DNA of 64,000 nt. Origin: CADEDH01 sp050330635 (GTDB lineage Bacteria; Actinomycetota; Acidimicrobiia; Acidimicrobiales; SZUA-35). Made by a program: the position numbers and the translations under genes. The notes beneath the pieces were generated by a model that was not told the origin of the DNA, did no database searches, and worked only from the letters and a program-made list of their open reading frames with translations. Below are positions 26,705 through 35,575 of the stretch, piece by piece. The stretch spans positions 1-64,000 of the forward strand of contig JBHJNQ010000026.1 in assembly GCA_050330635.1 (NCBI GenBank), read 5' to 3'. Each line of letters opens with the position of its first letter. Positions within the stretch are counted from its first letter, which is position 1.

Positions 26705-28369
26705 ATGATGTACCAGACCGCCGGCCCTACACCCGACGCGGCCAGGCTCGAGGACTATCTGCGCGCCGTCCAGCGTTACAAATGGGTGGTCATCGCCCTC
26801 ACGCTGCTGGGCCTCGCCACCGCCTTCCTGTTCGCCTCGACCCGGACGCCCACCTACACCGCGACCTCGGTCGTCGTCGTCGGTCCCACTCCCGTCAACT
26901 CGATCGACAACCGCCTCGTCACTCCCAATCTCGAGCGGGAGCGGGAGATCCTGGCCTCGAACGGCACCGCCAACGCCGTGATCGCCCGTTTGGCCCTCAC
27001 CACGAGCCCCGAGGCGCTCCTCCGAGACCTCGACGTCAGCTTCCGCCCCGACTCCGACGTCCTCCAGGTCGACTACACCCATGTCGACGGTGTCACCGCC
27101 ACCGACCTGTCCAACGCCTTCGCCCTGACCTACGTCGAGCGGCGGGACAGCGAGGCCCTCGGCTATTACCAGACGACCATCGCCACCGCCGAACAGCAGC
27201 GGACCGAGCTGCTCGAGGAGCTCGGGGTCATCCAGACCGAGATCCAGAACCGGGAGAACGAGCGCAGCCAGATCGTGGCCAACCAGGCCGCCACGGACGC
27301 CCGGGCCGAACGCCTGGCCGAGCTCGACTCCGGGCTCAACTCCCTCCGCGGCGAGGCGTCGACTCACAACACCAGCATCCGCACGCTGGAGGCGACGATC
27401 CGCACGGCCGAGAGCTCCGTCGCCACCCGCTCCCCGGCCGCCGCCGTGCTCCGCAACGCCACCGTGCCGACCTCGCCCGACGGTGTGGGCACGACGCTCA
27501 TGCTGATCGGCGGCCTGTTCCTGGGCGTCCTGGTGGGGTTCGTCACCGCCTTCCTCCTCGAGCGGCTCGACACCACCGCCAGAGACTCGGAGGACGTCGC
27601 CCTGGCGTTGGGGACCACGGTCATGGGCGCCATCCCCACCCTCGGCCTCGGCCATCGGGCCGGTCCCAACAGCCTGATCATGCTGTCGACCGGTGGATCG
27701 ACGAGGATCGCCGCCGCCCGCGAGGCCTTCCGGCGGCTGCGCAGCTCGATCCAGTTCCTCAACTCGTCGAGCGGAGTCAGCTCCATCATCGTCACCAGCT
27801 CGTCCCCGGCCGAGGGCAAGAGCCTGACGGCGGCCAACGTTGCCATCGCGCTGGCCCAGAACGGTGCGCGCTGCGTGCTCGTCTCCGCCGATCTCCGCCG
27901 GCCCACCCTGGAGCGGCTCTTCGGTATGGAGGGACCCCAGCCCGGCCTGTCGGAATACCTGGCGGCGGCGGCCGAGCTCAACGCCGAGCGGGTCCCCGGC
28001 ATCGACAACCTGTGGCTCATCCGAGCCGGGCGACCCCCCAGCAACCCCGGTGAGCTGCTCAGCTCCGACCGGTTCGAGCAGATGGTCAAGGAGCTCGAGC
28101 GGGAGGACGTCGAGTACATCGTCGTCGACACGCCGCCGGTTCTGAGCACGGCCGACGCGGTCTCGGCGGCCCGCTACGTCGACGGCGTGATCGTCGTGGT
28201 CGACACGGAACGCACCGAGACGTCCGATCTCCTCCAGGTCAGGGCCGACCTGGAGCGCAGCGGCTCCAAGCTGCTGGGGGCGGTCATGAACCGCCAGAAA
28301 CTGGAGCGGGGTGGCCTGTTCCGTCGCGACAAGTACGCCTACTACCGGGCCGACGCCAAGCGGGCCTGA
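26705..28369 (+). CDS. Wzz-type copolymerase fused to BY-kinase (Wzc-like), copy 1
   Basis: The 554-residue protein controls polysaccharide chain length and export by tyrosine autophosphorylation. It has an N-terminal Wzz segment with helix VVIALTLLGLATAFLF, a periplasmic region with coiled coil (~residues 150-240), a second helix (TTLMLIGGLFLGVLVGFVTAF), and a cytoplasmic ATPase. Walker A is SSSPAEGKSLTAA (Lys ~372), A' is LVSADLRRPTL and Walker B is IVVDTPPV. A short C-terminal tyrosine cluster, KYAYYR, is the likely phosphorylation site. Its stop shares one base with the next start (TGATG). Confidence 0.9.
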   Translation: MMYQTAGPTPDAARLEDYLRAVQRYKWVVIALTLLGLATAFLFASTRTPTYTATSVVVVGPTPVNSIDNRLVTPNLEREREILASNGTANAVIARLALTTSPEALLRDLDVSFRPDSDVLQVDYTHVDGVTATDLSNAFALTYVERRDSEALGYYQTTIATAEQQRTELLEELGVIQTEIQNRENERSQIVANQAATDARAERLAELDSGLNSLRGEASTHNTSIRTLEATIRTAESSVATRSPAAAVLRNATVPTSPDGVGTTLMLIGGLFLGVLVGFVTAFLLERLDTTARDSEDVALALGTTVMGAIPTLGLGHRAGPNSLIMLSTGGSTRIAAAREAFRRLRSSIQFLNSSSGVSSIIVTSSSPAEGKSLTAANVAIALAQNGARCVLVSADLRRPTLERLFGMEGPQPGLSEYLAAAAELNAERVPGIDNLWLIRAGRPPSNPGELLSSDRFEQMVKELEREDVEYIVVDTPPVLSTADAVSAARYVDGVIVVVDTERTETSDLLQVRADLERSGSKLLGAVMNRQKLERGGLFRRDKYAYYRADAKRA

Positions 28370-29730
28370 TGACCGTCGCCATAGAGGGCCCGCGCCCGAC
28401 CCTGGCCGACCGGGTCGAGCGCCAGCCCGTCCTGCTCAGCCGCCCCGGTGTCATCGAGCACGCCATGGTCGTGCTCACCACGTTCATCCTGGTCCACCAG
28501 ACGCCCAACGTCTGGTTCCGGACCCGTTCGGAGTTCCTCGACGACTCGTCGAATCCGCTGATGATCGTGATCATCCTGGCGCTCATCGCCATCGCCTTCG
28601 CCCGGGTGGCGGGCTGTATCGACCATTTGATCAGCATGCTCCGCCTGGAGACCGCGCTCTACCTGTTCGCCGGGATGACATTCGCCACCATCTTCTGGTC
28701 TGCCGATCCGGCCGAGACCCTGAAGCGGTCGATCCTGTTCATTTCGGTCACCCTGTTCGCCTCGTACCTGGTGATGCGGTTCTCGCTCGATCAGATCATC
28801 CGGCTGCTGGCGCTCATGTGGACGATCAGCGCTGTTCTCAATCTCGGTTTCGTCCTCGCCTTCCCCGAGTACGGGGTCACCGGTGACAGCTGGAGCGGCA
28901 TCTTCCCCCAGAAGAACGCCCTGGGCTACACCGCCGCCCTCGGCGTGCCGACCCTCGTCATTGCGGCCCGGGCCCGACGCCAGCTGCGGTTCGTGTTCTA
29001 TCCCGCCGCCGCCATCCAGGTCGTCCTCCTCGTCGGCTCGCAGTCGAAGACGATGCTGCTGGCCACGCTGGGCCCGACGTGCCTGATGGTCGTCTACAAC
29101 GCCTTCCGGGGTCGCCGGACCCTGCGGGGAGCCGTTCTCTTCAGCCTGATCGGCAGCTCGGTGTTCACCGTTGCCTTCGCCACCGCCAACATCGCGGTGC
29201 TGGCCCGCTGGCTAGACAAGGATGTGACGCTGACCGGTCGGGTCCCGCTGTGGGAAAACCTGCTCCCCGTCGCCGGGGAGCGTCCCCTCACCGGCCACGG
29301 CTACGGCGCGACCTTCGGCGGGTTCCACAGCCCCATCCACGAGATCTGGATCCAGAACCGGTGGAACCCGAGCCACGCCCACAACGCCCTGCTCCAGATC
29401 TGGCTGGAGATGGGGCTGGTGGCCGTCGCCCTGTTCCTCTTCCTGTACGTCCGGGCCGTGTCGCGGGGGATAAAGGTCGTGGCCATCGTGCCCGGAGCGG
29501 TAGGCCTGTGGCCCCTGGTGTTCCTCACCACCACGCTCCTCGTGTCGATCACCGAGTCGGGCATGACCGCCAACCTCCTCGGCTGGCTCATGCTCACCGT
29601 GGCCGTGTTGTCGGTGTCGCTCCACCTTAAGCACCGGGACCGACTCGGGCTGTCCAACGACCTGCGCGACGTGGTGGGCGCCCGCCGCCCGCCTACGGCA
29701 TCGGGCACCGAGGTCGACGACCTCCTCTGA
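28369..29730 (+). CDS. O-antigen ligase/Wzy-type polymerase, copy 1
   Basis: The 453-residue protein has 10-12 predicted membrane helices. A large extracytoplasmic loop carries the Wzy_C pattern: TLTGRVPLWENL, RPLTGHGYGA and SHAHNALLQIWLEMG. The earlier segment GIFPQKNALGYT is also typical. It should polymerise lipid-linked repeat units or attach finished chains. Translation is coupled to the Wzc-like gene upstream through a TGATG junction. The last ~40 residues are a polar cytoplasmic tail. Confidence 0.87.
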   Translation: MTVAIEGPRPTLADRVERQPVLLSRPGVIEHAMVVLTTFILVHQTPNVWFRTRSEFLDDSSNPLMIVIILALIAIAFARVAGCIDHLISMLRLETALYLFAGMTFATIFWSADPAETLKRSILFISVTLFASYLVMRFSLDQIIRLLALMWTISAVLNLGFVLAFPEYGVTGDSWSGIFPQKNALGYTAALGVPTLVIAARARRQLRFVFYPAAAIQVVLLVGSQSKTMLLATLGPTCLMVVYNAFRGRRTLRGAVLFSLIGSSVFTVAFATANIAVLARWLDKDVTLTGRVPLWENLLPVAGERPLTGHGYGATFGGFHSPIHEIWIQNRWNPSHAHNALLQIWLEMGLVAVALFLFLYVRAVSRGIKVVAIVPGAVGLWPLVFLTTTLLVSITESGMTANLLGWLMLTVAVLSVSLHLKHRDRLGLSNDLRDVVGARRPPTASGTEVDDLL

Positions 29731-29743
29731 TCCACCGAGGCCT

Positions 29744-31123
29744 CTACCGGGTGGCGAACTCGTAGGCGCCGACGTCGGGGGGACCAACGATGCGCTGACG
29801 TCCGTCGGCGTCGATGCCGATGGCCGGGTCGACCGCCAGGCCGGCGTCGATGACGAGACTCGTGGCGAGCGGACGGAAGTCGGCGGTGGCGGGGTCGATA
29901 CCGGGCGAACGCAAACCGGGGTCGACGCGGGTCACCACGTCGAGCTCGGTGGCGACGGTGGCGTCGTTGTCGGTCACGAGCACGTTGCCCCCGAGCTCGA
30001 CCCCGGTGGCCTCGGCCACGATCACCGCCGGCGCCCCCGGCCGGCTCCAGGCCAGGTTGTTGAGGATGCGGACGTCGTCCGACCGGCCGGCGGCCAGCTC
30101 GACGGGACCACCGTCGAGCCCCTCCGTCCGGCCGTTGGCGTAGGTGGTGTTGAACACGATGTCGACCCGGGACGACTCCAGGACCAGAATGCCCCGGCCT
30201 CCGTTGTCGAACACGACGTTGTTGGCCACCAGGGTCCGCCCGGTGTAGCCGAACTCCTTCGACTGGTCGATGATGATCCCGTTGCCGTCGGTGATGATCG
30301 GTTCGTCGCGCCATTCGGAGAAGACCTTGTTCTCGTTGCGGTAGACGGTGTTGCCGATGATGCGGTCGTGGTAGCCGTCGGGCGACGGACCAAGACCGGC
30401 GTCGCGCGAGTGCCAGATCGAGATGCCACTCCCCTGCTCCGGACCCCAATAGGCGTTGCCGTGGACCTCGTTGTACAGGATCTCCAGGTTCGACGACTCG
30501 ACCGAGCTGATGCCACCGACAGCCATGTCGGAGACCTCGTTGTCGACCAGGCGGACATGGTGGGAGTTGCGGATCAACAGCCCCCACCCGTAGTGGTTGT
30601 CGTCGTCGAAGCCCTCGCCCCTGACCCTCAACCCCCCGACCTCGACATAGTCGGCCCGCACCGAGATGCCGTTGCCGTCGGAGGCCACGATCTCTGGTCG
30701 GTGGCCAGGGGCAGCCGTCACCCTCACCCAGGCGTCGGCCGTTCCACCGTTGTTGATGACGAAGTGGGCGACACCCGGTTCGGTGCCGCCGGTGTAGATC
30801 CCGTCCATCAGGAACAGGGTGTGCCCGGGTTGGAGCCGGTCGAGGGCGGGCTGCAGGGTCCGCCACGGCTGCTCCGCCGTCTGGCCGTCGGCCCCGTCGT
30901 CGCCCACGGTGGGACTCACGAAGAAGGTGGACGGATCGGTGTCGGGGGCTACCATCGGCGAACCCTCGGTGGTGGCCGTCTCGGGCGGCACGGTCGCCGT
31001 CCGGGTCGAGCTCGACCTCAGGTCGGGAATGGTGATCTCGGGTTCGTCACTGCCACACGAGGCCACCACGGCCACCGCCACAACCAGGAGAACGACCAGG
31101 CGGCGCCGACCGGCCTCAGCCAT
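29744..31123 (-). CDS. Parallel beta-helix lipoprotein
   Basis: The 459-residue exported lipoprotein has a signal with lipobox VASC (Cys23). After a Thr-rich linker it forms a right-handed beta-helix of short repeats: HHVRLVDNEVSDM, SNLEILYNEVHGN, HDRIIGNTVYRNE, TLVANNVVFDN and DVRILNNLAWSR. It ends GPPDVGAYEFATR, a tail common in this DUF1565/pectate-lyase-like family. Such proteins bind or cleave polysaccharides. The ATG at 31123 overlaps the flippase stop by eight bases; an in-frame ATG at 31159 lies deeper inside the flippase. It may process or shape the exported glycan. Confidence 0.8.
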   Translation of the reverse strand: MAEAGRRRLVVLLVVAVAVVASCGSDEPEITIPDLRSSSTRTATVPPETATTEGSPMVAPDTDPSTFFVSPTVGDDGADGQTAEQPWRTLQPALDRLQPGHTLFLMDGIYTGGTEPGVAHFVINNGGTADAWVRVTAAPGHRPEIVASDGNGISVRADYVEVGGLRVRGEGFDDDNHYGWGLLIRNSHHVRLVDNEVSDMAVGGISSVESSNLEILYNEVHGNAYWGPEQGSGISIWHSRDAGLGPSPDGYHDRIIGNTVYRNENKVFSEWRDEPIITDGNGIIIDQSKEFGYTGRTLVANNVVFDNGGRGILVLESSRVDIVFNTTYANGRTEGLDGGPVELAAGRSDDVRILNNLAWSRPGAPAVIVAEATGVELGGNVLVTDNDATVATELDVVTRVDPGLRSPGIDPATADFRPLATSLVIDAGLAVDPAIGIDADGRQRIVGPPDVGAYEFATR

Positions 31124-32450
31124 CGCCCACCAACCCCGATCGCGACCGCTCTCGTTCATCGTCGTCCCCCCTGCGCTCCCGCCACGCCCACCCGTAGACC
31201 GCAACGGCGAGGAACGCGGTCAGGAACAGTTCGCTGACGATCGTAGTGAAGACGGCGGTCCGCCACGTGCCGTCGGGCAGGAGGCGGAGGTTGAGGCCGA
31301 AGTTGAGCGCGGCGGCGGCGATGGTGGCGCCGACCCGCCACCACTGATGGTCGGTGGCGCTGAGGCAGTTGCCCATGAGGTACTGGATGCCCCGCACGAG
31401 GGGCAGTATGGCCAGCAGGCGGATGGCCTCGACCGCCTCGTCGTACTTGTCGCCGGCCAGAACCGGCACCAGCGGGGCGGCGAGGGCGAAAGCGAGGCCC
31501 ACCGTGCTCCCGATGGCGGCTGCCGGCAGCAGGAGCGACCGGGTCAGGCGGAGGGCGGAGCGCACGCCCTGCCGCCCCGATTCGAACAGGTCGGCGTCGC
31601 TGGCCCGCATCAGGATCCGCAGCGGAAGGTAGCCGAACTGGATGATCCGCCCGCCGACCGAGTAGATGCCGGCGTCTTCGGCATGGCCGTAGTTGACGAG
31701 CAGCGGCCGGTCGGAGACGTCGACGAGGCTCTCGGAGACGGCGTTGACCGAGTACGGCAGGCCCTCCCGGAGGTCGGCGAGCGAACCCTGGCCGATGCTG
31801 GGGGTGGCGCCGAACACCCGCCACACGTAGAACAGCGAGAGCACCGCCCCCAGCCCGAAGGAGGCGAAGCTGGCGATGGCCCACCCCAGCAGCCGCCCCT
31901 CACCGAGGACGGCGAAGGCGAGTAGGGCGGCGAAACGGCAGCCGACGACCATGGCCCGGAGCTGCGCCGCCTCCTTCAGGCGCCGGCTCCCGTTGCCGAG
32001 GTAGACGGCCAGCTCGGTGAGCCAGAAGAAGTTGACCTGTGACACCATCAGCAGGCCGTAGGTCCAGGGGTCGATGTCGGGCATGAGCACCGGCCGGGCG
32101 GCGATCATGACCAGTGACCCGGCGGCCGGGCCGAGCAGGCCGATCGCCGTCGACCGGCGCCAGCTGTCGGCCACATGACCGCCCTGAGCCACCCGCTTGA
32201 TCAGCAGGACGTGCGAGCCGAACCCGCTGAGGCTGGCGACGGGCACGGCGGCCCCGAGAACCGCCCCCATGATGCCCATGTCGGCCGTGGTCAGGAGGTT
32301 GGCCAGGACGATGAAGACGAGGAGGGAGCTGGCGAGCTGGAGGACTTCGACGACGGTGGCCCACCCGGCGCGGCCCCCGAGCCCCTCCGGTCCGATCCGG
32401 GCGATGCGGCCCCGCAGCCGTCCGGGACTGGCGGCGGGAGGTGTCGTCAC
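31116..32450 (-). CDS. Wzx-type oligosaccharide flippase, copy 1
   Basis: The 444-residue MATE/MOP-superfamily protein has about 12-14 membrane helices, beginning with ATVVEVLQLASSLLVFIVLANLL and TADMGIMGAVLGA. The RIIQFGYLPLRILMRASDADLF segment in the middle is typical of polysaccharide flippases. It should turn undecaprenyl-linked repeats to the outer face. GTG at 32450 is chosen: it lies eight bases after the upstream glycosyltransferase stop with a GAGG purine run before it. The tail is charged (DDDERERSR). Confidence 0.88.
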   Translation of the reverse strand: MTTPPAASPGRLRGRIARIGPEGLGGRAGWATVVEVLQLASSLLVFIVLANLLTTADMGIMGAVLGAAVPVASLSGFGSHVLLIKRVAQGGHVADSWRRSTAIGLLGPAAGSLVMIAARPVLMPDIDPWTYGLLMVSQVNFFWLTELAVYLGNGSRRLKEAAQLRAMVVGCRFAALLAFAVLGEGRLLGWAIASFASFGLGAVLSLFYVWRVFGATPSIGQGSLADLREGLPYSVNAVSESLVDVSDRPLLVNYGHAEDAGIYSVGGRIIQFGYLPLRILMRASDADLFESGRQGVRSALRLTRSLLLPAAAIGSTVGLAFALAAPLVPVLAGDKYDEAVEAIRLLAILPLVRGIQYLMGNCLSATDHQWWRVGATIAAAALNFGLNLRLLPDGTWRTAVFTTIVSELFLTAFLAVAVYGWAWRERRGDDDERERSRSGLVGDG

Positions 32451-32457
32451 CCTCGGC

Positions 32458-33594
32458 TCATGTCGCCGCCAGGGCCGAGACGATGCCGTCGGCGAACCGC
32501 TCGACCATCGCATCGATGGTATAGGTCCCGGCCGCCCTCCGGCACCCGTCTCGCAGTCCGGTCAGGCGCTCCTCGTCGTGGAGGAGAGCGACGGCGGCGG
32601 CGGCGAAGTCGAGGGCCGAGGCGTCGGCGGGCAGGACGACGGCATTGACACCGTCCTCCAGGTAGCCGACCTCGTGGCTGTGGTAGTCGAGGTCGGCGAT
32701 GATCATGGGGGTGGCGGTGGCGAAGGCGTCGATGACGTGGAGCCCGACGAGCCCCGGATGGATGGCGATCTCCGCCCGGGCCCCCAGCGCCGCGAGGTCG
32801 GTCCCGAACGTCGGTCCCGGGACGTGGAGCCAGGGCCGGGTGCGGGCCGCCTCCGTCAGCGTTGGCAGGTCGGCCCCGCCGCCCAGCACCACGAACTCGA
32901 AGCGCTCGACCAGGGCCCGGGTGGCGTCGAGGATGTCGACCAGCAGCTCGACGCGCTTCCAGCGGTCGAGGGCGGAGACCATCCAGCCGACCCGGGCGCC
33001 GCGGGCCTCGAAACCGGCCACGAGATCGCGGACCGGTTCGGACGGTTCGGCCGCGACCCCCGGCTGGGCCGAGGCGACGGCGCGGGAGTTCTGCACGACC
33101 GTGATGCGGTCGCCGTCGACACCGAGGGATTGGAAGACGGCGGCCGACCGCTCGGTGTAGGCGAAGATCCAGTGGGCCAGGGGCGTGAAGCGTCGCTTGA
33201 GCCACTCGGCCGGGGCGGCGGCCTCCCGAGGATTGAAGTTGTGACCGTGGCCCCACAACGCCACCGGCGCCCCACCGAACCGCGAGCGGAGGAGGAGCCA
33301 GTAGTTGAGGGCCAGTCCGGCCTCCTGCTGGACGACGACGAGATCCGCTCGCCGGAGACGGCGCAGCACCGGTTGGACGGTCAGCTCCCGTCCGGCCACG
33401 GTCCAGAAGCGGTTGGGGACGGTCTCGGCCCACGGCAGCGACCGGTCGTCACGGCGCCGCCGACGGCTGGCGGGGGGATCGCCGTGCACCAGGCGCATCT
33501 CGATTCCCCGCCGATCCAGCTCGGACCGCAGGCGGTCGTAGAACGCCACCCGGTACTGGGGGATCCACTCCATGGCGAACACGACGGAGGTCAC
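32458..33594 (-). CDS. Glycosyltransferase, GT-B fold (family 4-like)
   Basis: The 378-residue retaining-type glycosyltransferase opens with FAMEWIPQYRVAFYDRLR. The N-terminal Rossmann domain includes DLVVVQQEAGLALNYW and ALWGHGHNFNP. The C-terminal domain has MVSALDRWKRVE, FVVLGGGADL and the donor site AIHPGLVGLHVIDAFATATP, which stands in for the usual EX7E motif, with Asp in place of the second Glu. GTG start at 33594, eleven bases after the preceding stop. Donor and acceptor unknown; it sits between the TagA-like gene and the flippase. Confidence 0.83.
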   Translation of the reverse strand: MTSVVFAMEWIPQYRVAFYDRLRSELDRRGIEMRLVHGDPPASRRRRRDDRSLPWAETVPNRFWTVAGRELTVQPVLRRLRRADLVVVQQEAGLALNYWLLLRSRFGGAPVALWGHGHNFNPREAAAPAEWLKRRFTPLAHWIFAYTERSAAVFQSLGVDGDRITVVQNSRAVASAQPGVAAEPSEPVRDLVAGFEARGARVGWMVSALDRWKRVELLVDILDATRALVERFEFVVLGGGADLPTLTEAARTRPWLHVPGPTFGTDLAALGARAEIAIHPGLVGLHVIDAFATATPMIIADLDYHSHEVGYLEDGVNAVVLPADASALDFAAAAVALLHDEERLTGLRDGCRRAAGTYTIDAMVERFADGIVSALAAT

Positions 33595-33605
33595 CGGTCC
33601 GGCGA

Positions 33606-34388
33606 TCAGGAGGCGAGCGGCCAGCGGCGGCGGGGCAGGGCCAGACCGAGGTGCAACAGGAACTTGCTGTTGGTGAACAGGTAGCGACGCCACAGCCGGC
33701 CGGGCTCCTGGGCCAGCCGGTAGAGCCACTGCAGGCCCGAGCGCTGCATCCATCGGGGTGGGCTGGACAGCGTGCCGGCCCCGTAGTCGAAGGCGGCTCC
33801 GACCGCCAGCATCGCCCCGTCGACGCGACCCCGGTGCTGGGCCACCCACCGCTCCTGGCGGGGACATCCCCGGCCGACAAGGATGACCCCGGCACCGGAG
33901 TCGTTGATGCGGGCCACGTCCGCCTCGTCCTCCTCCTCGGTGGCGTCGCGGAAACGATCGGGCTGGATGTCCACGACGGCGGCCGCCGGATGGCGTCGCC
34001 TGATCTCGGCCGCGAACGCCTCGCACGTCTCAGCCGTGGAGCCGTAGAGATAGATGCCGATGTTGTCGGCGGCCGCGGCCTCGATGACCCGCCAGGTCAG
34101 GTCGGGACCGTAGACCCGATCGTCGAGGCCCGTGCGGTGCAGGGCGTTCATGGCCCAACGGACCGGCTGGCCGTCGGGGGTGACGAGGTCGATCGAGTTG
34201 ACCAGCCGCCGGAACTCGGCGTTGTCGACCGCTTCCATCAGGCCGTGCACGGCCAGGGCGGACACGGCGTAGGACCGGCGGTTCCGGGCGGCGTCGATGA
34301 TCCTGGCGGTGGCGTCGTCGTAGTCGGTCACGCTGACCCCGACGCCGAAGAGGTCGACCTTCCCGTCGCCCGGGATCCCGACGGTCAT
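33606..34388 (-). CDS. WecG/TagA/CpsF-family glycosyltransferase, copy 1
   Basis: The 260-residue GT26 protein resembles enzymes that add a sugar, often N-acetylmannosamine or its uronate, to a lipid-linked primer. Motifs are LVTPDGQPVRWAM, GIYLYGSTAET, ILVGRGCPRQERWVA and VGAAFDYGAGT. The C-terminal GLQWLYRLAQEPGRLWRRY is the membrane-contacting region of this family. ATG at 34388 overlaps the epimerase stop (ATGA). It most likely adds the second sugar of the repeat unit. Confidence 0.9.
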   Translation of the reverse strand: MTVGIPGDGKVDLFGVGVSVTDYDDATARIIDAARNRRSYAVSALAVHGLMEAVDNAEFRRLVNSIDLVTPDGQPVRWAMNALHRTGLDDRVYGPDLTWRVIEAAAADNIGIYLYGSTAETCEAFAAEIRRRHPAAAVVDIQPDRFRDATEEEDEADVARINDSGAGVILVGRGCPRQERWVAQHRGRVDGAMLAVGAAFDYGAGTLSSPPRWMQRSGLQWLYRLAQEPGRLWRRYLFTNSKFLLHLGLALPRRRWPLAS

Positions 34389-35455
34389 GACGCCGACCAC
34401 CGCTCGACGCCGTTGGCGTGGATGTCGCGCAGGATGCCGTCGATGTCGTACTGGAGCTTGAACGCCGGGAAGTGATCGGAGAACTTCCTGGTGTCGGACA
34501 CCCACCAGATGTGGTCACCGATGCGGTTGTCGTCGGTGTAGTTCCACGCCAGCTCCCGCCCCGCGATCTCTTGGCACAGGTCGATGGCCTCCAGCATCGA
34601 ACAGTTGGCCGCCCGGCCGCCGCCGATGTTGTAGGCCTCGCCCGCTCGGGGCTGGCGACGGAAGATGTCGAACGCGTTCACGAGGTCGTCGGCGTGGATG
34701 TTGTCCCTCACCTGCTTGCCCTTGTAGCCGAAGACCGTATAGGGCTCGCCGGTGGTCGTGCACTTCATGAGGTAGGCCAGGAAGCCGTGGAGCTGGGCCC
34801 CGGAGTGACCCGGACCGGTCAGGCACCCACCCCGGAACGTGCCGGTGCGCAGCCCGAAGTACCGCCCGTACTCCTGGCACAGCACGTCGGCCGCCACCTT
34901 CGACGCCCCGAACAGGCTATGAAGCGAGTTGTCGAGCGACATCTCCTCGGGGATGCCGTGGTCGTACCACTCGTGCCCTGGGTCGAGCTCCCACCGCTGA
35001 TCGAGCTCGAGCAGCGGGAGGCGGTTGGGGGTGTCGCCGTAGACCTTGTTGGTCGACGTGAAGATGAAGACGGCGTCGGGGGCGTGGTGACGGGTCGCCT
35101 CGAGCAGGTTGAGGGTGCCGGTGGCGTTGACCTCGAAGTCGGTGACCGGCTCACTGGCGGCCCAATCGTGCGAGGGCTGGGCCGCGGTGTGGACGACGAG
35201 CGAGATGTCGGTGCCGTGCTCGGCGAAGAGACGGTCGATGCCGCCCCGGTCACGGATGTCGAGCTCGTGATGGCGGTAGTTGGCCAACGTCCGACGGTGC
35301 TCCTCCACCGCCCAGTCGGTCGATGCCTCGGGCCCGAAGTAGTAGGCCCGCATGTCATTGTCCACCCCGACGATCAGGTCGAACTCGTTCGAGAAGAAAC
35401 GGACGGCCTGGGCCCCGATGAGCCCGCCCGACCCGGTCACGATTGCGATCTCCAC
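34385..35455 (-). CDS. NAD-dependent sugar-nucleotide epimerase, CDP-tyvelose 2-epimerase-like
   Basis: The 356-residue extended SDR has NAD site VTGSGGLIGAQAV, the unusually written active region STNKVYGDTPNRLP, and FGASKVAADVLCQEYGRYFG with the YxxxK-type residues of this branch. FRGGCLTGPGHSG and GYKGKQVRDNIHADD closely fit RfbE-like CDP-paratose/tyvelose epimerases. With the CDP-glucose-forming enzyme at 43172 it suggests a CDP-linked deoxysugar. GTG start at 35455 with GACGAGGTG upstream. It is the first gene of the run to the beta-helix lipoprotein at 29744. Confidence 0.85.
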   Translation of the reverse strand: MEIAIVTGSGGLIGAQAVRFFSNEFDLIVGVDNDMRAYYFGPEASTDWAVEEHRRTLANYRHHELDIRDRGGIDRLFAEHGTDISLVVHTAAQPSHDWAASEPVTDFEVNATGTLNLLEATRHHAPDAVFIFTSTNKVYGDTPNRLPLLELDQRWELDPGHEWYDHGIPEEMSLDNSLHSLFGASKVAADVLCQEYGRYFGLRTGTFRGGCLTGPGHSGAQLHGFLAYLMKCTTTGEPYTVFGYKGKQVRDNIHADDLVNAFDIFRRQPRAGEAYNIGGGRAANCSMLEAIDLCQEIAGRELAWNYTDDNRIGDHIWWVSDTRKFSDHFPAFKLQYDIDGILRDIHANGVERWSAS

Positions 35456-35575
35456 CTGGTCACACCTCGTCGTTCGAGCGACACCCACCGGCTACGGCGC
35501 CAGGGGCATGTGGACTGGCAGTGTACGAGGGCGCACGCGGACGACGACCCGGCCGGGTCCAAAACCCCAGGAGCG

